DNA from: Actinomycetes bacterium
GTDB lineage: Bacteria > Actinomycetota > Acidimicrobiia > Acidimicrobiales > CADCSY01
Direction of reading: 5' to 3'
Assembly (NCBI GenBank): GCA_025464025.1
Contig: JAODBP010000285.1
Location: forward strand, 1-23,232
DNA length: 23,232 bases
Part shown: positions 1-6,768 of the stretch, in pieces
Position numbering within the stretch: position 1 is the first letter of the stretch
Layout: each line of letters begins with the position of its first letter
Program-made: the position numbers and the translations under genes
The notes under the pieces: generated by a model
Databases searched by the model: none
Seen by the model: the letters and a program-made list of their open reading frames with translations, nothing else
What the model was told of the DNA's origin: nothing

Positions 1-45
1 CAACAGGTCCGCAGCGCCATTGCCGCGCTCGAACTGGCCGCCTGA
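1..45 (+). CDS. C-terminal end of an upstream gene (partial)
   Basis: The first frame from the window edge reads about 14 sense codons (ending ...ALELAA) to a TGA at 43-45. Codon use is G/C-rich at third positions like the neighbours, and a strong hairpin follows directly, as expected after a gene end. The fragment is too short to name a family. It would be convergent with the TetR gene. The call rests only on frame, stop and the following hairpin, so it may be wrong. Confidence 0.4.
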   Translation, partial: QQVRSAIAALELAA

Positions 46-55
46 CGAGCTTCTG

Positions 56-92
56 GGGCCCAAACGGTGCGGATCACGCACCGTCCGGGCCC
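56..92. terminator. Hairpin between convergent gene ends
   Basis: The inner stem is perfect, ACGGTGCG (64-71) against CGCACCGT (77-84), with loop GATCA. It is extended by an outer GGGCCC (56-61) / GGGCCC (87-92) stem across a 2-nt internal mismatch. There is no T-tract, which is common for high-GC actinobacterial terminators. It lies between the stop at 43-45 on the plus strand and the end of the TetR gene at 104 on the minus strand, so it may serve both. Confidence 0.55.
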
Positions 93-103
93 GAGAACCG
101 GCT

Positions 104-691
104 CTAGGGGCGGAGGGCGACCTCGAGGAGGGAGACGACGGCGGCCCAGCGCTCGTCGGAGGTGTTGGTGGGGCCGCCGACGGTGACGAGGTACGCGACG
201 TGCTCGAGCACCAGCGTCTCCAACCCGAGGGCGGCGTTGGCCGGGTCGAGGGTGGGGCGGACGAGGTCGGCGGCCTGGCCGAAGCGGATGAGCTCGGTGA
301 GGTCGGACCGGAGCTGGGCCAGCGACGGCAGGGCGAGGATCCGGTCGGGTGAGAGCACGTCCAGGCCGGCGAGCACCCGGCCCACCAGGGGGTGGTCGGT
401 CACCGCGGCGGCCAGCACGTCGGAGAGGGAGTTGAGCAGGGCGAGCAGGTCGCCCTCGGTGTCGCCGTTGATGGCGTCCCGGGCCAGGCCGACCATGCCC
501 TCGGCGTCGGCATCGACGGCTGCCTCGAACATGGCGTCCTTGTCGGGGAAGTGCCGGTAGACCGCGGTGGGCGAGATGCCGGCGTCCTCGGCGATCGACG
601 AGAGCGTCGTGGCCCGGTAGCCGTCGCGGGCGAAGCGGGTGATCGCGGCCTGCACCAGCGCCCCACGCGTCCGCTCCCCCTTGGTCAGCAC
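104..691 (-). CDS. TetR/AcrR-family transcriptional regulator
   Basis: A 195-aa one-domain repressor of usual TetR length. The N-terminal helix-turn-helix is clear at about residues 12-52 (motifs AAITRFARDGYRATTLSSIA and ISPTAVYRHFPDK), followed by an alpha-helical ligand-binding domain with no close match I recognise. The start is GTG at 691; reading upstream in this frame there is no other start before a TGA, and the nearby ATG at 699 is out of frame and stops after four codons. The gene diverges from the AurF-like oxygenase at 760, and an imperfect palindrome (710-746) lies between them. It therefore probably represses that oxygenase gene and itself, as is typical for the family. The ligand is unknown. 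Confidence 0.9.
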   Translation of the reverse strand: MLTKGERTRGALVQAAITRFARDGYRATTLSSIAEDAGISPTAVYRHFPDKDAMFEAAVDADAEGMVGLARDAINGDTEGDLLALLNSLSDVLAAAVTDHPLVGRVLAGLDVLSPDRILALPSLAQLRSDLTELIRFGQAADLVRPTLDPANAALGLETLVLEHVAYLVTVGGPTNTSDERWAAVVSLLEVALRP

Positions 692-709
692 GGCCGCATG
701 GTAGAGCGA

Positions 710-753
710 GAGGAAGTGAAGGATTGACTTCTTTCTTCACTTTCTCCTACGAT
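710..753 (+). promoter_or_regulatory. Divergent promoter with TetR-type operator; leaderless start for the oxygenase
   Basis: A good sigma70-type promoter faces right: -35 TTGACT at 724-729, 18-bp spacer, -10 TACGAT at 748-753. Six bases later comes the ATG at 760, so the transcript would start at or next to the start codon (leaderless); no Shine-Dalgarno is present. An inverted repeat, GAGGAAGTGAAG (710-721) and CTTCACTTTCTC (735-746), matches with one mismatch and straddles the -35 box. This is the expected place for the operator of the divergent TetR protein. Confidence 0.65.
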
Positions 754-759
754 GGCCCC

Positions 760-1644
760 ATGACCACGACGGTGCGGGAACGGGTCGAGCGGCTGAACCG
801 GGCCTCGGCCCGGCTGATCGAGCCGGACGAGGCGGTGCCGGGCGGCGTGGGCGAGGGCCAGCTCCTCCCCGACGAGCTGCTCTCGATGCACCAGCTCCCC
901 GAGTTCCAACAGCTCACCCCGGAGCAGCGGGTGCGACTCTCCCGCGAGGAGATCGCCTCCGTCGTCGACGCCGGCATCCGCTTCGAGTGCGTGCTCATGG
1001 CCGGCTTCTCGCTCGAGCTGGTCACCCACGCCGACCTCAGCGACCCGAGCGTGGTCTACGCCCTCCACGAGATGGGCGAGGAGACCCGCCACTCCCGGCT
1101 GTTCAGCCGGCTCCTCACCCAGCTCCAGCCCGAGGCCAAGAACCCGCTCAGCCGCCTGCGCGTGATCGAGCGGTTCATGATCCAGCGCATCATCCGCCGG
1201 CCCGCGACCTTCAACGTGCTCGTGCTGGGTGGCGAGGAGATCCCCGACCTCATCCAGAAGCTGGCCTCGGAGCACCCCGACACCGACCCGTTCATCCGCG
1301 AGGTCAACCGCTACCACCGCGCCGAGGAGTCCCGGCACCTCGCCTTCGGCCGGGCCATCCTGCCCGAGCGCTGGGAGCAGGCCAGCCCCGTCGACCGGTT
1401 CCTCGTGCGCCACGTCGTGCCGTTGATCATCGGCGACATGTTCCGGATGCTGGTGCACCCAGGCGTCTACAAGACGGTCGGCCTGCCGGCGTTCGACACG
1501 TGGAAGCGAGCCAACCGGACACCGGCCCGGGTCGCCATCCGCCAGCAGGCCACCCGCCCCATCCTCGACACGCTCGTCGCCACCGGCGTGTTCAAGGAGG
1601 GTCGCATCCCCAAGGCCTGGCGCCGGCTCACCGGCGCCGAGTGA
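760..1644 (+). CDS. AurF-like diiron oxygenase (p-aminobenzoate N-oxygenase family)
   Basis: A 294-aa protein with the helical-bundle diiron ligand pattern: E-E near residues 63-64, E104-x2-E107-E108-x2-H111 (EMGEETRH), E159-E160 (GGEEIPD) and H186-x2-E189-E190-x2-H193 (HRAEESRH). This spacing fits the AurF/CmlI type of diiron oxygenase, enzymes that use O2 to oxidise arylamines or other small substrates; the real substrate here is unknown. A TTG at 724 in the same frame would give 12 more residues, but it overlaps the -35 box, while ATG 760 sits exactly six bases after the -10, so 760 is chosen. It is probably controlled by the divergent TetR gene. The stop codon lies inside the left arm of the inverted repeat at 1640-1800. 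Confidence 0.85.
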   Translation: MTTTVRERVERLNRASARLIEPDEAVPGGVGEGQLLPDELLSMHQLPEFQQLTPEQRVRLSREEIASVVDAGIRFECVLMAGFSLELVTHADLSDPSVVYALHEMGEETRHSRLFSRLLTQLQPEAKNPLSRLRVIERFMIQRIIRRPATFNVLVLGGEEIPDLIQKLASEHPDTDPFIREVNRYHRAEESRHLAFGRAILPERWEQASPVDRFLVRHVVPLIIGDMFRMLVHPGVYKTVGLPAFDTWKRANRTPARVAIRQQATRPILDTLVATGVFKEGRIPKAWRRLTGAE

Positions 1645-1800
1645 CCTGAGTCGTTGTTTCGTCGCCTTGTCGGCGAGCACTGGGCGTCGCTGGCAAGGAC
1701 CGACGACGAGTCAGGGTGGGGTCCCCTGGTGAGGAGAAGGACGCAGCCAGCGGCGTTCAGTGCCGTCGAGAAGGCGGCATGAACAGCGACTCAGGTCACT
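1640..1800. repeat. Imperfect 55-bp inverted repeat between convergent gene ends
   Basis: Positions 1640-1658 and 1782-1800 are reverse complements over 19 bp with one mismatch (core TGACCTGAGTCG). The similarity continues through the whole of 1640-1694 against 1746-1800, each 55 nt: 37 of 55 positions match without gaps, and more if a one-base shift is allowed in the middle. Both arms end in CTGGC at the inner side. The 51-bp loop is 1695-1745. The left arm includes the TGA of the oxygenase gene and the right arm ends two bases from the TAG of the acyl-CoA dehydrogenase. It could be a two-way terminator, a stop-proximal repeat family, or a small palindromic element. No clear target-site duplication is seen. 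Confidence 0.7.
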
Positions 1801-1802
1801 GG

Positions 1803-2756
1803 CTACAGCAGGGCGGCCAGCGCCTCGGCGTGGTGGTCGACCGAGCCGAACTGGGTGTCGAGCAGCCACGACCGCTTGAGGTGGAGGTGGGCGTCGACCT
1901 CCCACGTGAAGCCCATGCCGCCGTGGACCTGGATGGCGCCCTTGCCGTTGCTGACGGCGGCGTGGCCGGCGGTCACCTTGGCCGCCGAGGCCGCCCGGAC
2001 CGGATCGCCCACCGACGGGTCGTCGTAGGTGACGCCGGCGGCGTAGACGGCCGACTGGGCCACCGAGGCCCGTACCGCCATGTCGGCGAGGATGTGCTTC
2101 ACGGCCTGGAAGGAGCCGATGGGCCGGCCGAACTGGGTGCGCTCCTTGGCGTAGGCCACGGCCAGGTCGGTGACGGCCTGGGCCGTGCCCACGGCGAGGG
2201 CGGCGGTGAGGATCGTGCCCTGCACCCGGAACGGCTCGGCGTCGCCGATGCGCTCCCCCGCCGGCAGCGACTCGACCAGGTGCACCGGCGTGAGCGGGTC
2301 GAGCGGCCGCTCGAGCCGCGTGCCCTTCACCTCGGACGCGGCCACCGAGAACACGCCCGAGTCGTCGACGACGAGGAGGCGGTCGAGCGAGTCGAGGTGC
2401 TCGACGAGCAGCGGCGACGACGTGCGCTCGACGACGCCCACGACCTCCTCGCCCCACGCCGCCGACGGCAGCAGCTGGGCGGCGAGCTCGGTGGCAACCA
2501 GCGGACCGGGGACGAGGGCGGCGCCCAGCTCCTCGAACACGAGGACGGCCTCGGCCATCCCGAGCCCCACGCCACCGTCGTCCTCCGGCAGTCGCAGGGC
2601 GAAGACGCCGGCCTCGGCCAGCTCGCCCCACAGGGCGCGGTCGACGCCGCCGGACGCCTCCAGCTCGCGCACCTTCTCGATGGGGAACCGCCCCTCGAGC
2701 AGCTTGTGGACGCCCTCCTTGAGGTCGACCTGGTCCGACGTCAGCTCGAAGTCCAC
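1803..2756 (-). CDS. Acyl-CoA dehydrogenase, small subunit of a heteromeric pair
   Basis: A 317-aa FAD-dependent acyl-CoA dehydrogenase-type protein, shorter than the usual 380-400 aa. The C-terminal helical domain carries RTQFGRPIGSFQ (about 206-217) and QVHGGMGFTWE (276-286), both ACAD landmarks that contact FAD across the dimer. The middle beta-domain is reduced and lacks the F-S-E-P-x-A-G-S-D motif, and no Y-E-G-T catalytic loop is visible. This is the pattern of the non-catalytic partner in alpha2-beta2 ACADs known from mycobacterial steroid degradation (ChsE/FadE pairs). It starts with GTG at 2756, overlapping the large-subunit gene by 16 bp, which supports coupled translation and a shared complex. 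Partnering is inferred. Confidence 0.88.
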   Translation of the reverse strand: MDFELTSDQVDLKEGVHKLLEGRFPIEKVRELEASGGVDRALWGELAEAGVFALRLPEDDGGVGLGMAEAVLVFEELGAALVPGPLVATELAAQLLPSAAWGEEVVGVVERTSSPLLVEHLDSLDRLLVVDDSGVFSVAASEVKGTRLERPLDPLTPVHLVESLPAGERIGDAEPFRVQGTILTAALAVGTAQAVTDLAVAYAKERTQFGRPIGSFQAVKHILADMAVRASVAQSAVYAAGVTYDDPSVGDPVRAASAAKVTAGHAAVSNGKGAIQVHGGMGFTWEVDAHLHLKRSWLLDTQFGSVDHHAEALAALL

Positions 2757-3928
2757 TGCGGCTCCCGCGGCAGGCCGAGCAGGCGCTCGGAGATGATGTT
2801 GCGCTGGATCTGCGACGTGCCCGCCGCGATCGAGATCGAGATGGCGTGCACCTCGCCCTCGACGTGGCGGCCCGAGGCCAGCTCACCGACGTCGTCGAGG
2901 CTGAGGGCGGCCCGGTCGAGGATGCGCATGGCCAGCTCGCCCAGGCGGTGCCGGCTCTCGGCGTAGTGGAGCTTGAAGACCGACCCACCGAGGCCGACGG
3001 TGCCGGTCCGCTGGGCCAGCGAGATGTTCCGCTTGGTCAGCGCCCACAAGGCGTCGAGGTCGGCGGCCAGGTGGCCGAGCTCGCGGCGGATGCCGGCGTC
3101 GTCCCACCGGTCGACCCGCTTGGCCACCGAGGCGAGGTGCCGCACCAGCTCCATGGACTGGAGCATCTCCGAGACGAAGGCCGTGCCCCGCTCGAACGAC
3201 AACGTGACGTTGGTGACCCGCCACCCGTCGTTCTCGTCGCCGACCCGGTTGGCGACCGGGATGCGCACCTCGTCGAGGAACAGCTCGCAGAACTCGGTCG
3301 AGCCGGCCATCGTGCGCAGCGGGCGGATGTCGATGCCGTCGAGGTCCATCGGCATGACCAGCCAGGTGATGCCCTTGTGCTTCGGCGACTCGGGGTCGGT
3401 GCGCACGAGCAGCTCGCAGTAGTCGGCGATGTGGCCGAACGAGGTCCAGATCTTCTGGCCCGACACCACGTAGGTGTCGCCGTCGCGCACGGCCTTCGTC
3501 CGCAGCGAAGCCAGGTCGGAGCCGGCCGACGGCTCACTGAACCCCTGGCACCACACGTGCTCGCCCTTCAGGATGCCGGGCAGGTGGAAGGCGCGCTGGG
3601 CCTCGTTGCCCTCGGCGATGATCGTCGGGCCGCCGTGGAGCAGGCCCACGAAGTTCACGCCCACGTACGGCGCCCCGGCCCGCTCCGTCTCCTCCAGGAA
3701 GATCAGGTGCTCGGCCGGCGTGGCGCCCCGGCCGCCGCCGTCGACCGGCCAGTTGATCCCGGCGTACCCGGCGTCGAACAGCGTGCGCTGCCAGCCGGTG
3801 TCGTAGGCCCGGCGGGCCGCCCAGTCGTCCGCGTCCGGCTCCGGCCCGATCGAGGGCAGCACGTCGGCCAGCCACGTTCGGAGCTCGGACCGGAAGGCGG
3901 CATCGGATTCCGAGTCGCGCAGGTCCAT
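2741..3928 (-). CDS. Acyl-CoA dehydrogenase, large (probably catalytic) subunit
   Basis: A 395-aa acyl-CoA dehydrogenase with the full fold: N-terminal helical domain, the middle beta-domain with CQGFSEPSAGSDLASL (127-142) for FAD and substrate binding, and a C-terminal domain ending IAAGTSQIQRNIISERLLG. It would oxidise an acyl-CoA to the 2,3-enoyl-CoA and pass electrons to ETF. The glutamate of the usual Y-E-G-T motif is replaced (AAGT); instead E246 in LSFERG matches the position of the catalytic Glu in isovaleryl- and long-chain-type enzymes and FadE29-like subunits. The ATG at 3928 is preceded by TATATT and a 17-bp palindrome, so this gene pair has its own regulated promoter even though the phosphatase gene ends only 28 bp upstream. 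There is no Shine-Dalgarno. Confidence 0.92.
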   Translation of the reverse strand: MDLRDSESDAAFRSELRTWLADVLPSIGPEPDADDWAARRAYDTGWQRTLFDAGYAGINWPVDGGGRGATPAEHLIFLEETERAGAPYVGVNFVGLLHGGPTIIAEGNEAQRAFHLPGILKGEHVWCQGFSEPSAGSDLASLRTKAVRDGDTYVVSGQKIWTSFGHIADYCELLVRTDPESPKHKGITWLVMPMDLDGIDIRPLRTMAGSTEFCELFLDEVRIPVANRVGDENDGWRVTNVTLSFERGTAFVSEMLQSMELVRHLASVAKRVDRWDDAGIRRELGHLAADLDALWALTKRNISLAQRTGTVGLGGSVFKLHYAESRHRLGELAMRILDRAALSLDDVGELASGRHVEGEVHAISISIAAGTSQIQRNIISERLLGLPREPQWTSS

Positions 3929-3938
3929 GACGAACTGA

Positions 3939-3961
3939 AATATACCTGACGAGTCGTCAGG
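3939..3961 (-). promoter_or_regulatory. Promoter and perfect 17-bp palindromic operator for the acyl-CoA dehydrogenase pair
   Basis: CCTGACGAGTCGTCAGG at 3945-3961 is a perfect palindrome around the central G at 3953. On the minus strand it is followed at once by TATATT (3944 to 3939), a strong -10 candidate, and after 10 bases by the ATG at 3928, so the leader would be only a few bases long. A bound repressor would cover the region between -35 and -10. The palindrome also overlaps the stop codon of the phosphatase gene. Its core TGACG-N3-CGTCA recurs at 8740-8752. Confidence 0.7.
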
Positions 3962-4430
3962 AAAGGGTGGCGTGCAGCTTCCCCACCAGCTCGACCACCT
4001 CGGCCGCCGCGCGCTGGAAGTCGGGTAGCTCCCCGCCGCCCGGGTCCTCCACGTCCTCCCACGACGAGTCCAGCTCGACCTCGGCGAGGTCGTCGGTGAC
4101 GCCGTCGCGGACGAGCCGCTTCAACGTCGCCGCCTTGTGGGCGTGCTGCGGGAACTCCCGCCGCACCCACTGCACGTGCTCGACGGCGAGCCCGACCACG
4201 AGGTCGGCGGCGGCCAGGTGGTCGGCGTCGACCTGGGTCGAGCGATGCTGCGGCGCGGCCAGGCCGTGACCGGCCATCGAGTCCCGCGTCCGCCACGACA
4301 TGGGCTGCCCCGGGATCACCAGCGTCCCGGCGGTGACGACCTCAGGACCCCCGAGCGCGGACAGCGCCGCACCGGCCATCACGGACCGGGCGGCGTTGCC
4401 CGTGCAGAGGAAGAGGACGCGCTCTACCAG
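3957..4430 (-). CDS. Low-molecular-weight protein tyrosine phosphatase family protein
   Basis: About 157 aa with the LMW-PTPase P-loop C-x5-R at the N-terminus (VLFLCTGNAARS, C9 and R15 if CTG is the start) and the general-acid D-P near the C-terminal third (D129-P130, VEDPGGG). These residues form the family's cysteine-phosphate catalytic site; thioredoxin-type arsenate reductases share the loop, so phosphatase versus arsenate reductase activity is open. No ATG, GTG or TTG lies in frame before the catalytic Cys for a long way upstream; the next ATG (in SVMAG) would remove the active site. The best start is CTG at 4430, overlapping the TAG of the preceding gene by 7 nt, with translation probably coupled. 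Its presence inside a catabolic operon is unusual. Confidence 0.8.
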   Translation of the reverse strand: MVERVLFLCTGNAARSVMAGAALSALGGPEVVTAGTLVIPGQPMSWRTRDSMAGHGLAAPQHRSTQVDADHLAAADLVVGLAVEHVQWVRREFPQHAHKAATLKRLVRDGVTDDLAEVELDSSWEDVEDPGGGELPDFQRAAAEVVELVGKLHATLS

Positions 4431-5224
4431 AGCTCGTCCGTGTAGGTGTCGGTGCCGGGGATCGTGGTCTTGAACGGCGAGGCGAACACGATCGAACCGA
4501 GGCCCGACGCGTCGAACTCCTTGGCCACCGACTGGAGCACGTCGAACCCAGACGAGTCCTCGACGAACCACATCTGCATGAAGCGCCGGGCCGTGGCCGG
4601 GTCGCGGGGGACGTCCGGCGGGGCGTCGTCGAGCAGCGGCATGGCCTTGAACGCGGCGACCTGCCCGATCTTCGTGCCGGCCAGCGCACCCGGGAGCTTG
4701 TCCTTGAACCAGGCGTCGACGGCGTCCATCTCGGTGTCGTCGTTGCGCTCGCCGATCACCACGAGCATCCCCTGGTAGGGGTGCTCGAGCGCCAGCTCGA
4801 CCGGCACGCCGTCGGCGTCGCGGCCGAGGTCCCACCGGTACTCGTAGAGCACGGTGTGGATGTGGTCGCGCTCCTGGAACATGCGACCGTCGCGGTGGAG
4901 CATCTGGACCTGGTCGACCGACCAGCGGTTCCAGTCGTCGTGCGTGCCCTCGAGCACCCAGTACACGGCGAGGTACGAACCGACGTCGGACGACGGCGTG
5001 ATCGGCGACTCGGACGGGAAGCGCTGGGCCTTCAGGTCCTTGGTCGCCACCCACCGGCGCCCGGAGAAGAGGTACGGGCCGGCGAGGCAACCACCGTAGA
5101 AGTGGTCGCGCTCGTACCAGCGGTTGTACGCCACCTCGTGCCCCTTCCGGGGCTCGACCATGGTGAACAGCATCGTCCCGAGCTTGATGGGCTGCGGGAT
5201 GATCGGGTTGGGAGACTCGCTCAC
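4424..5224 (-). CDS. Two-domain dimeric alpha/beta-barrel (EthD-like) protein of unknown function
   Basis: A 266-aa soluble protein that seems to contain two ferredoxin-like alpha/beta-barrel units: one from GTMLFTMVEPRKG with YNRWYERDHF (33-42), and a second from about residue 151 (QGMLVVIGERND ... AWFKDKLPGAL) to the C-terminus (FASPFKTTIPGT). The Y-N-x-W-Y-x-x-D-H pattern resembles EthD/ABM-type proteins, small enzymes or accessory proteins of oxidative catabolism. I do not recognise an exact family. The GTG start at 5224 overlaps the TGA of the CoA ligase gene as GTGA, so translation is probably coupled. Context suggests a role in the same acyl-CoA pathway. Function is not assigned. Confidence 0.8.
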   Translation of the reverse strand: MSESPNPIIPQPIKLGTMLFTMVEPRKGHEVAYNRWYERDHFYGGCLAGPYLFSGRRWVATKDLKAQRFPSESPITPSSDVGSYLAVYWVLEGTHDDWNRWSVDQVQMLHRDGRMFQERDHIHTVLYEYRWDLGRDADGVPVELALEHPYQGMLVVIGERNDDTEMDAVDAWFKDKLPGALAGTKIGQVAAFKAMPLLDDAPPDVPRDPATARRFMQMWFVEDSSGFDVLQSVAKEFDASGLGSIVFASPFKTTIPGTDTYTDELW

Positions 5225-6768
5225 TTCGTTCCTTCCAGCGCGCGGGCGCGCAGCTCGTGCTTCAGGACCTTGCCGCTGGCGTTCAGCGGCAGGGCGTCGA
5301 CGACGGCGACCCGGCGGGGCGCCTTGTAGTTGGCCATGTGCTCCCGCGACCAGGCGATGAGCTCGTCCTCGGCGACCGACTGGCCCGACGCCGGCACGAC
5401 GAAGGCCATGCCGACCTCGCCCATCCGCTCGTCGGGGATGCCGATCACCGCGGCCAGCGCCACGGCCGGGTGCTGGAGCAGGAGCGACTCGATCTCCGCC
5501 GGGTAGGCGTTGAACCCGCCGACGATGAACATGTCCTTCTTGCGATCGGTGATCTTGATGTTGCCGCCGTCGTCCATCGTCCCGATGTCGCCGGTGTGGA
5601 GCCAGCCGTCGGCGTCGATGGCCTCGGCCGTCTGCTCGGGCTCCTCGAAGTAGCCCTGCATGACGTTGTAGCCCCGGACCACGATCTCGCCCGCCTCGCC
5701 CCGCGGCACCTCGACGTTGTCGTCGCTGACGATGCGGACCTCGACGTCGGGGATGGCCCGGCCCGACGTGGTGGCGATGATCTCGGCGTCGTCGTCGGCC
5801 CGGCACATGGTCGAGCACCCGGTCGACTCGGTGAGGCCGTAGGCGGTGATCACGGTCTCGAAGAGCTCGGCTCGCATCCGCTTGACCAGCTCGACCGGGA
5901 TCACGGCGGCGCCGGTGGCGCACAGCCGCAGCGACGACAGGTCGTGGTTGCCGCGGTCGGGGTGGTCGAGGATGGTCTGGAAGAGCGTGGGCGGACCGGG
6001 GAGCATGGTGATCTTCTCCCGGGTGACCAGGTCGAGCACGGCCGGCACCTCGAACACGGGGAGCGGCACGGTGGTGGCGCCCCGCATGATGGCGGCGACG
6101 AAGCCGGCCTTGTACCCGAACGTGTGGAAGAACGGGTTGACCACGAGGTAGCGGTCGCCGGCGGTGAGGCCGAGGATGCCGCTCCACGCCTCGAACGTGC
6201 GCACCGTCTGGCCATGGGTCGACATGACGCCCTTGGGCCGGCCGGTGGTGCCGGACGTGAAGATGAGGTCGGACACCGTGTCGGGGCCGACGCCCTTCGC
6301 CCGGGCGTCGACCTCGGCGTCGTCGACCACATCGCCGGCGTCGAGGTAGGCGTCGAACGACGGGCTGCGCAGCACGACGGTCTGCTCGAGGGCCGGCACG
6401 TCCTCGCCCGCGAGCATGGCCGGGTAGTCGAAGCCGAGGAAGCCCTCGACGGTGAACAAGACCTTGGCCCCGCTCTTCTGGAGGATGTACGCCGCCTCGG
6501 CTCCCTTGTACCGGGTGTTGAGCGGCACGATCGCCCCGCCGGCGCCGTGCACGCCGAGGGCGGCGACGACCCACTCCCACATGTTCGGCGCCCACATGGC
6601 TGCCTTGTCGCCCGAGCCGATGCCGGCCGCGATGGCCGCCTTGGTCGAGCGACGCACGGCGTCGGCGAGCTGGGCGAACGTGATGCGGGTGTCGCCATCG
6701 ACGAGGGCCTCGGCGTCGGGCCACTGCTCGGCCGCGTCGGCCACGAGGCCGATGGTCGTCTGCTTCAT
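5221..6768 (-). CDS. fadD3: FadD3-like acyl-CoA synthetase (AMP-forming)
   Basis: A 515-aa ANL-superfamily CoA ligase: P-loop TSGTTGRPKG at 171-180, AYGLTE acid motif, GWLHTGDIG, the DRKKDMFIVGGFN hinge and the C-terminal catalytic lysine in LNASGKVLKHEL. It would adenylate a carboxylic acid and transfer it to CoA. From memory, blocks such as WAPNMWEWVVA, VVNPFFHTFGYKAGF and MLPGPPTLFQTILDHP are very close to mycobacterial FadD3, the ligase that activates the steroid C/D-ring acid HIP. The family call is firm and the steroid substrate is only suggested. It overlaps its neighbours by 4 bp on both sides (ATGA at 6768-6765, GTGA at 5224-5221), so it belongs to one translationally coupled operon. 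Confidence 0.93.
   Translation of the reverse strand: MKQTTIGLVADAAEQWPDAEALVDGDTRITFAQLADAVRRSTKAAIAAGIGSGDKAAMWAPNMWEWVVAALGVHGAGGAIVPLNTRYKGAEAAYILQKSGAKVLFTVEGFLGFDYPAMLAGEDVPALEQTVVLRSPSFDAYLDAGDVVDDAEVDARAKGVGPDTVSDLIFTSGTTGRPKGVMSTHGQTVRTFEAWSGILGLTAGDRYLVVNPFFHTFGYKAGFVAAIMRGATTVPLPVFEVPAVLDLVTREKITMLPGPPTLFQTILDHPDRGNHDLSSLRLCATGAAVIPVELVKRMRAELFETVITAYGLTESTGCSTMCRADDDAEIIATTSGRAIPDVEVRIVSDDNVEVPRGEAGEIVVRGYNVMQGYFEEPEQTAEAIDADGWLHTGDIGTMDDGGNIKITDRKKDMFIVGGFNAYPAEIESLLLQHPAVALAAVIGIPDERMGEVGMAFVVPASGQSVAEDELIAWSREHMANYKAPRRVAVVDALPLNASGKVLKHELRARALEGTK

Noticed and set aside
685..1680. 331-aa minus-strand open frame opposite the AurF-like gene
   Set aside because: Gly/Asp/Ala/Val-rich low-complexity translation typical of the antisense of a high-GC gene; the plus-strand frame has full diiron motifs and a promoter.
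1640..1800. Miniature transposable element with terminal inverted repeats
   Set aside because: The arms are long inverted repeats, but flanking bases show no convincing target-site duplication and no second copy was noticed in the window; left as an unclassified inverted repeat.
3957..4430. Arsenate reductase and an arsenic-resistance locus
   Set aside because: The C-x5-R loop alone cannot separate ArsC from phosphatases, and no ArsR, ArsB/Acr3 or ArsM gene is nearby.
3957..5090. 377-aa frame upstream-extending the phosphatase
   Set aside because: The extension is an out-of-frame reading of the EthD-like gene; only the part from about 4430 has the phosphatase fold. This is why CTG is proposed as start.
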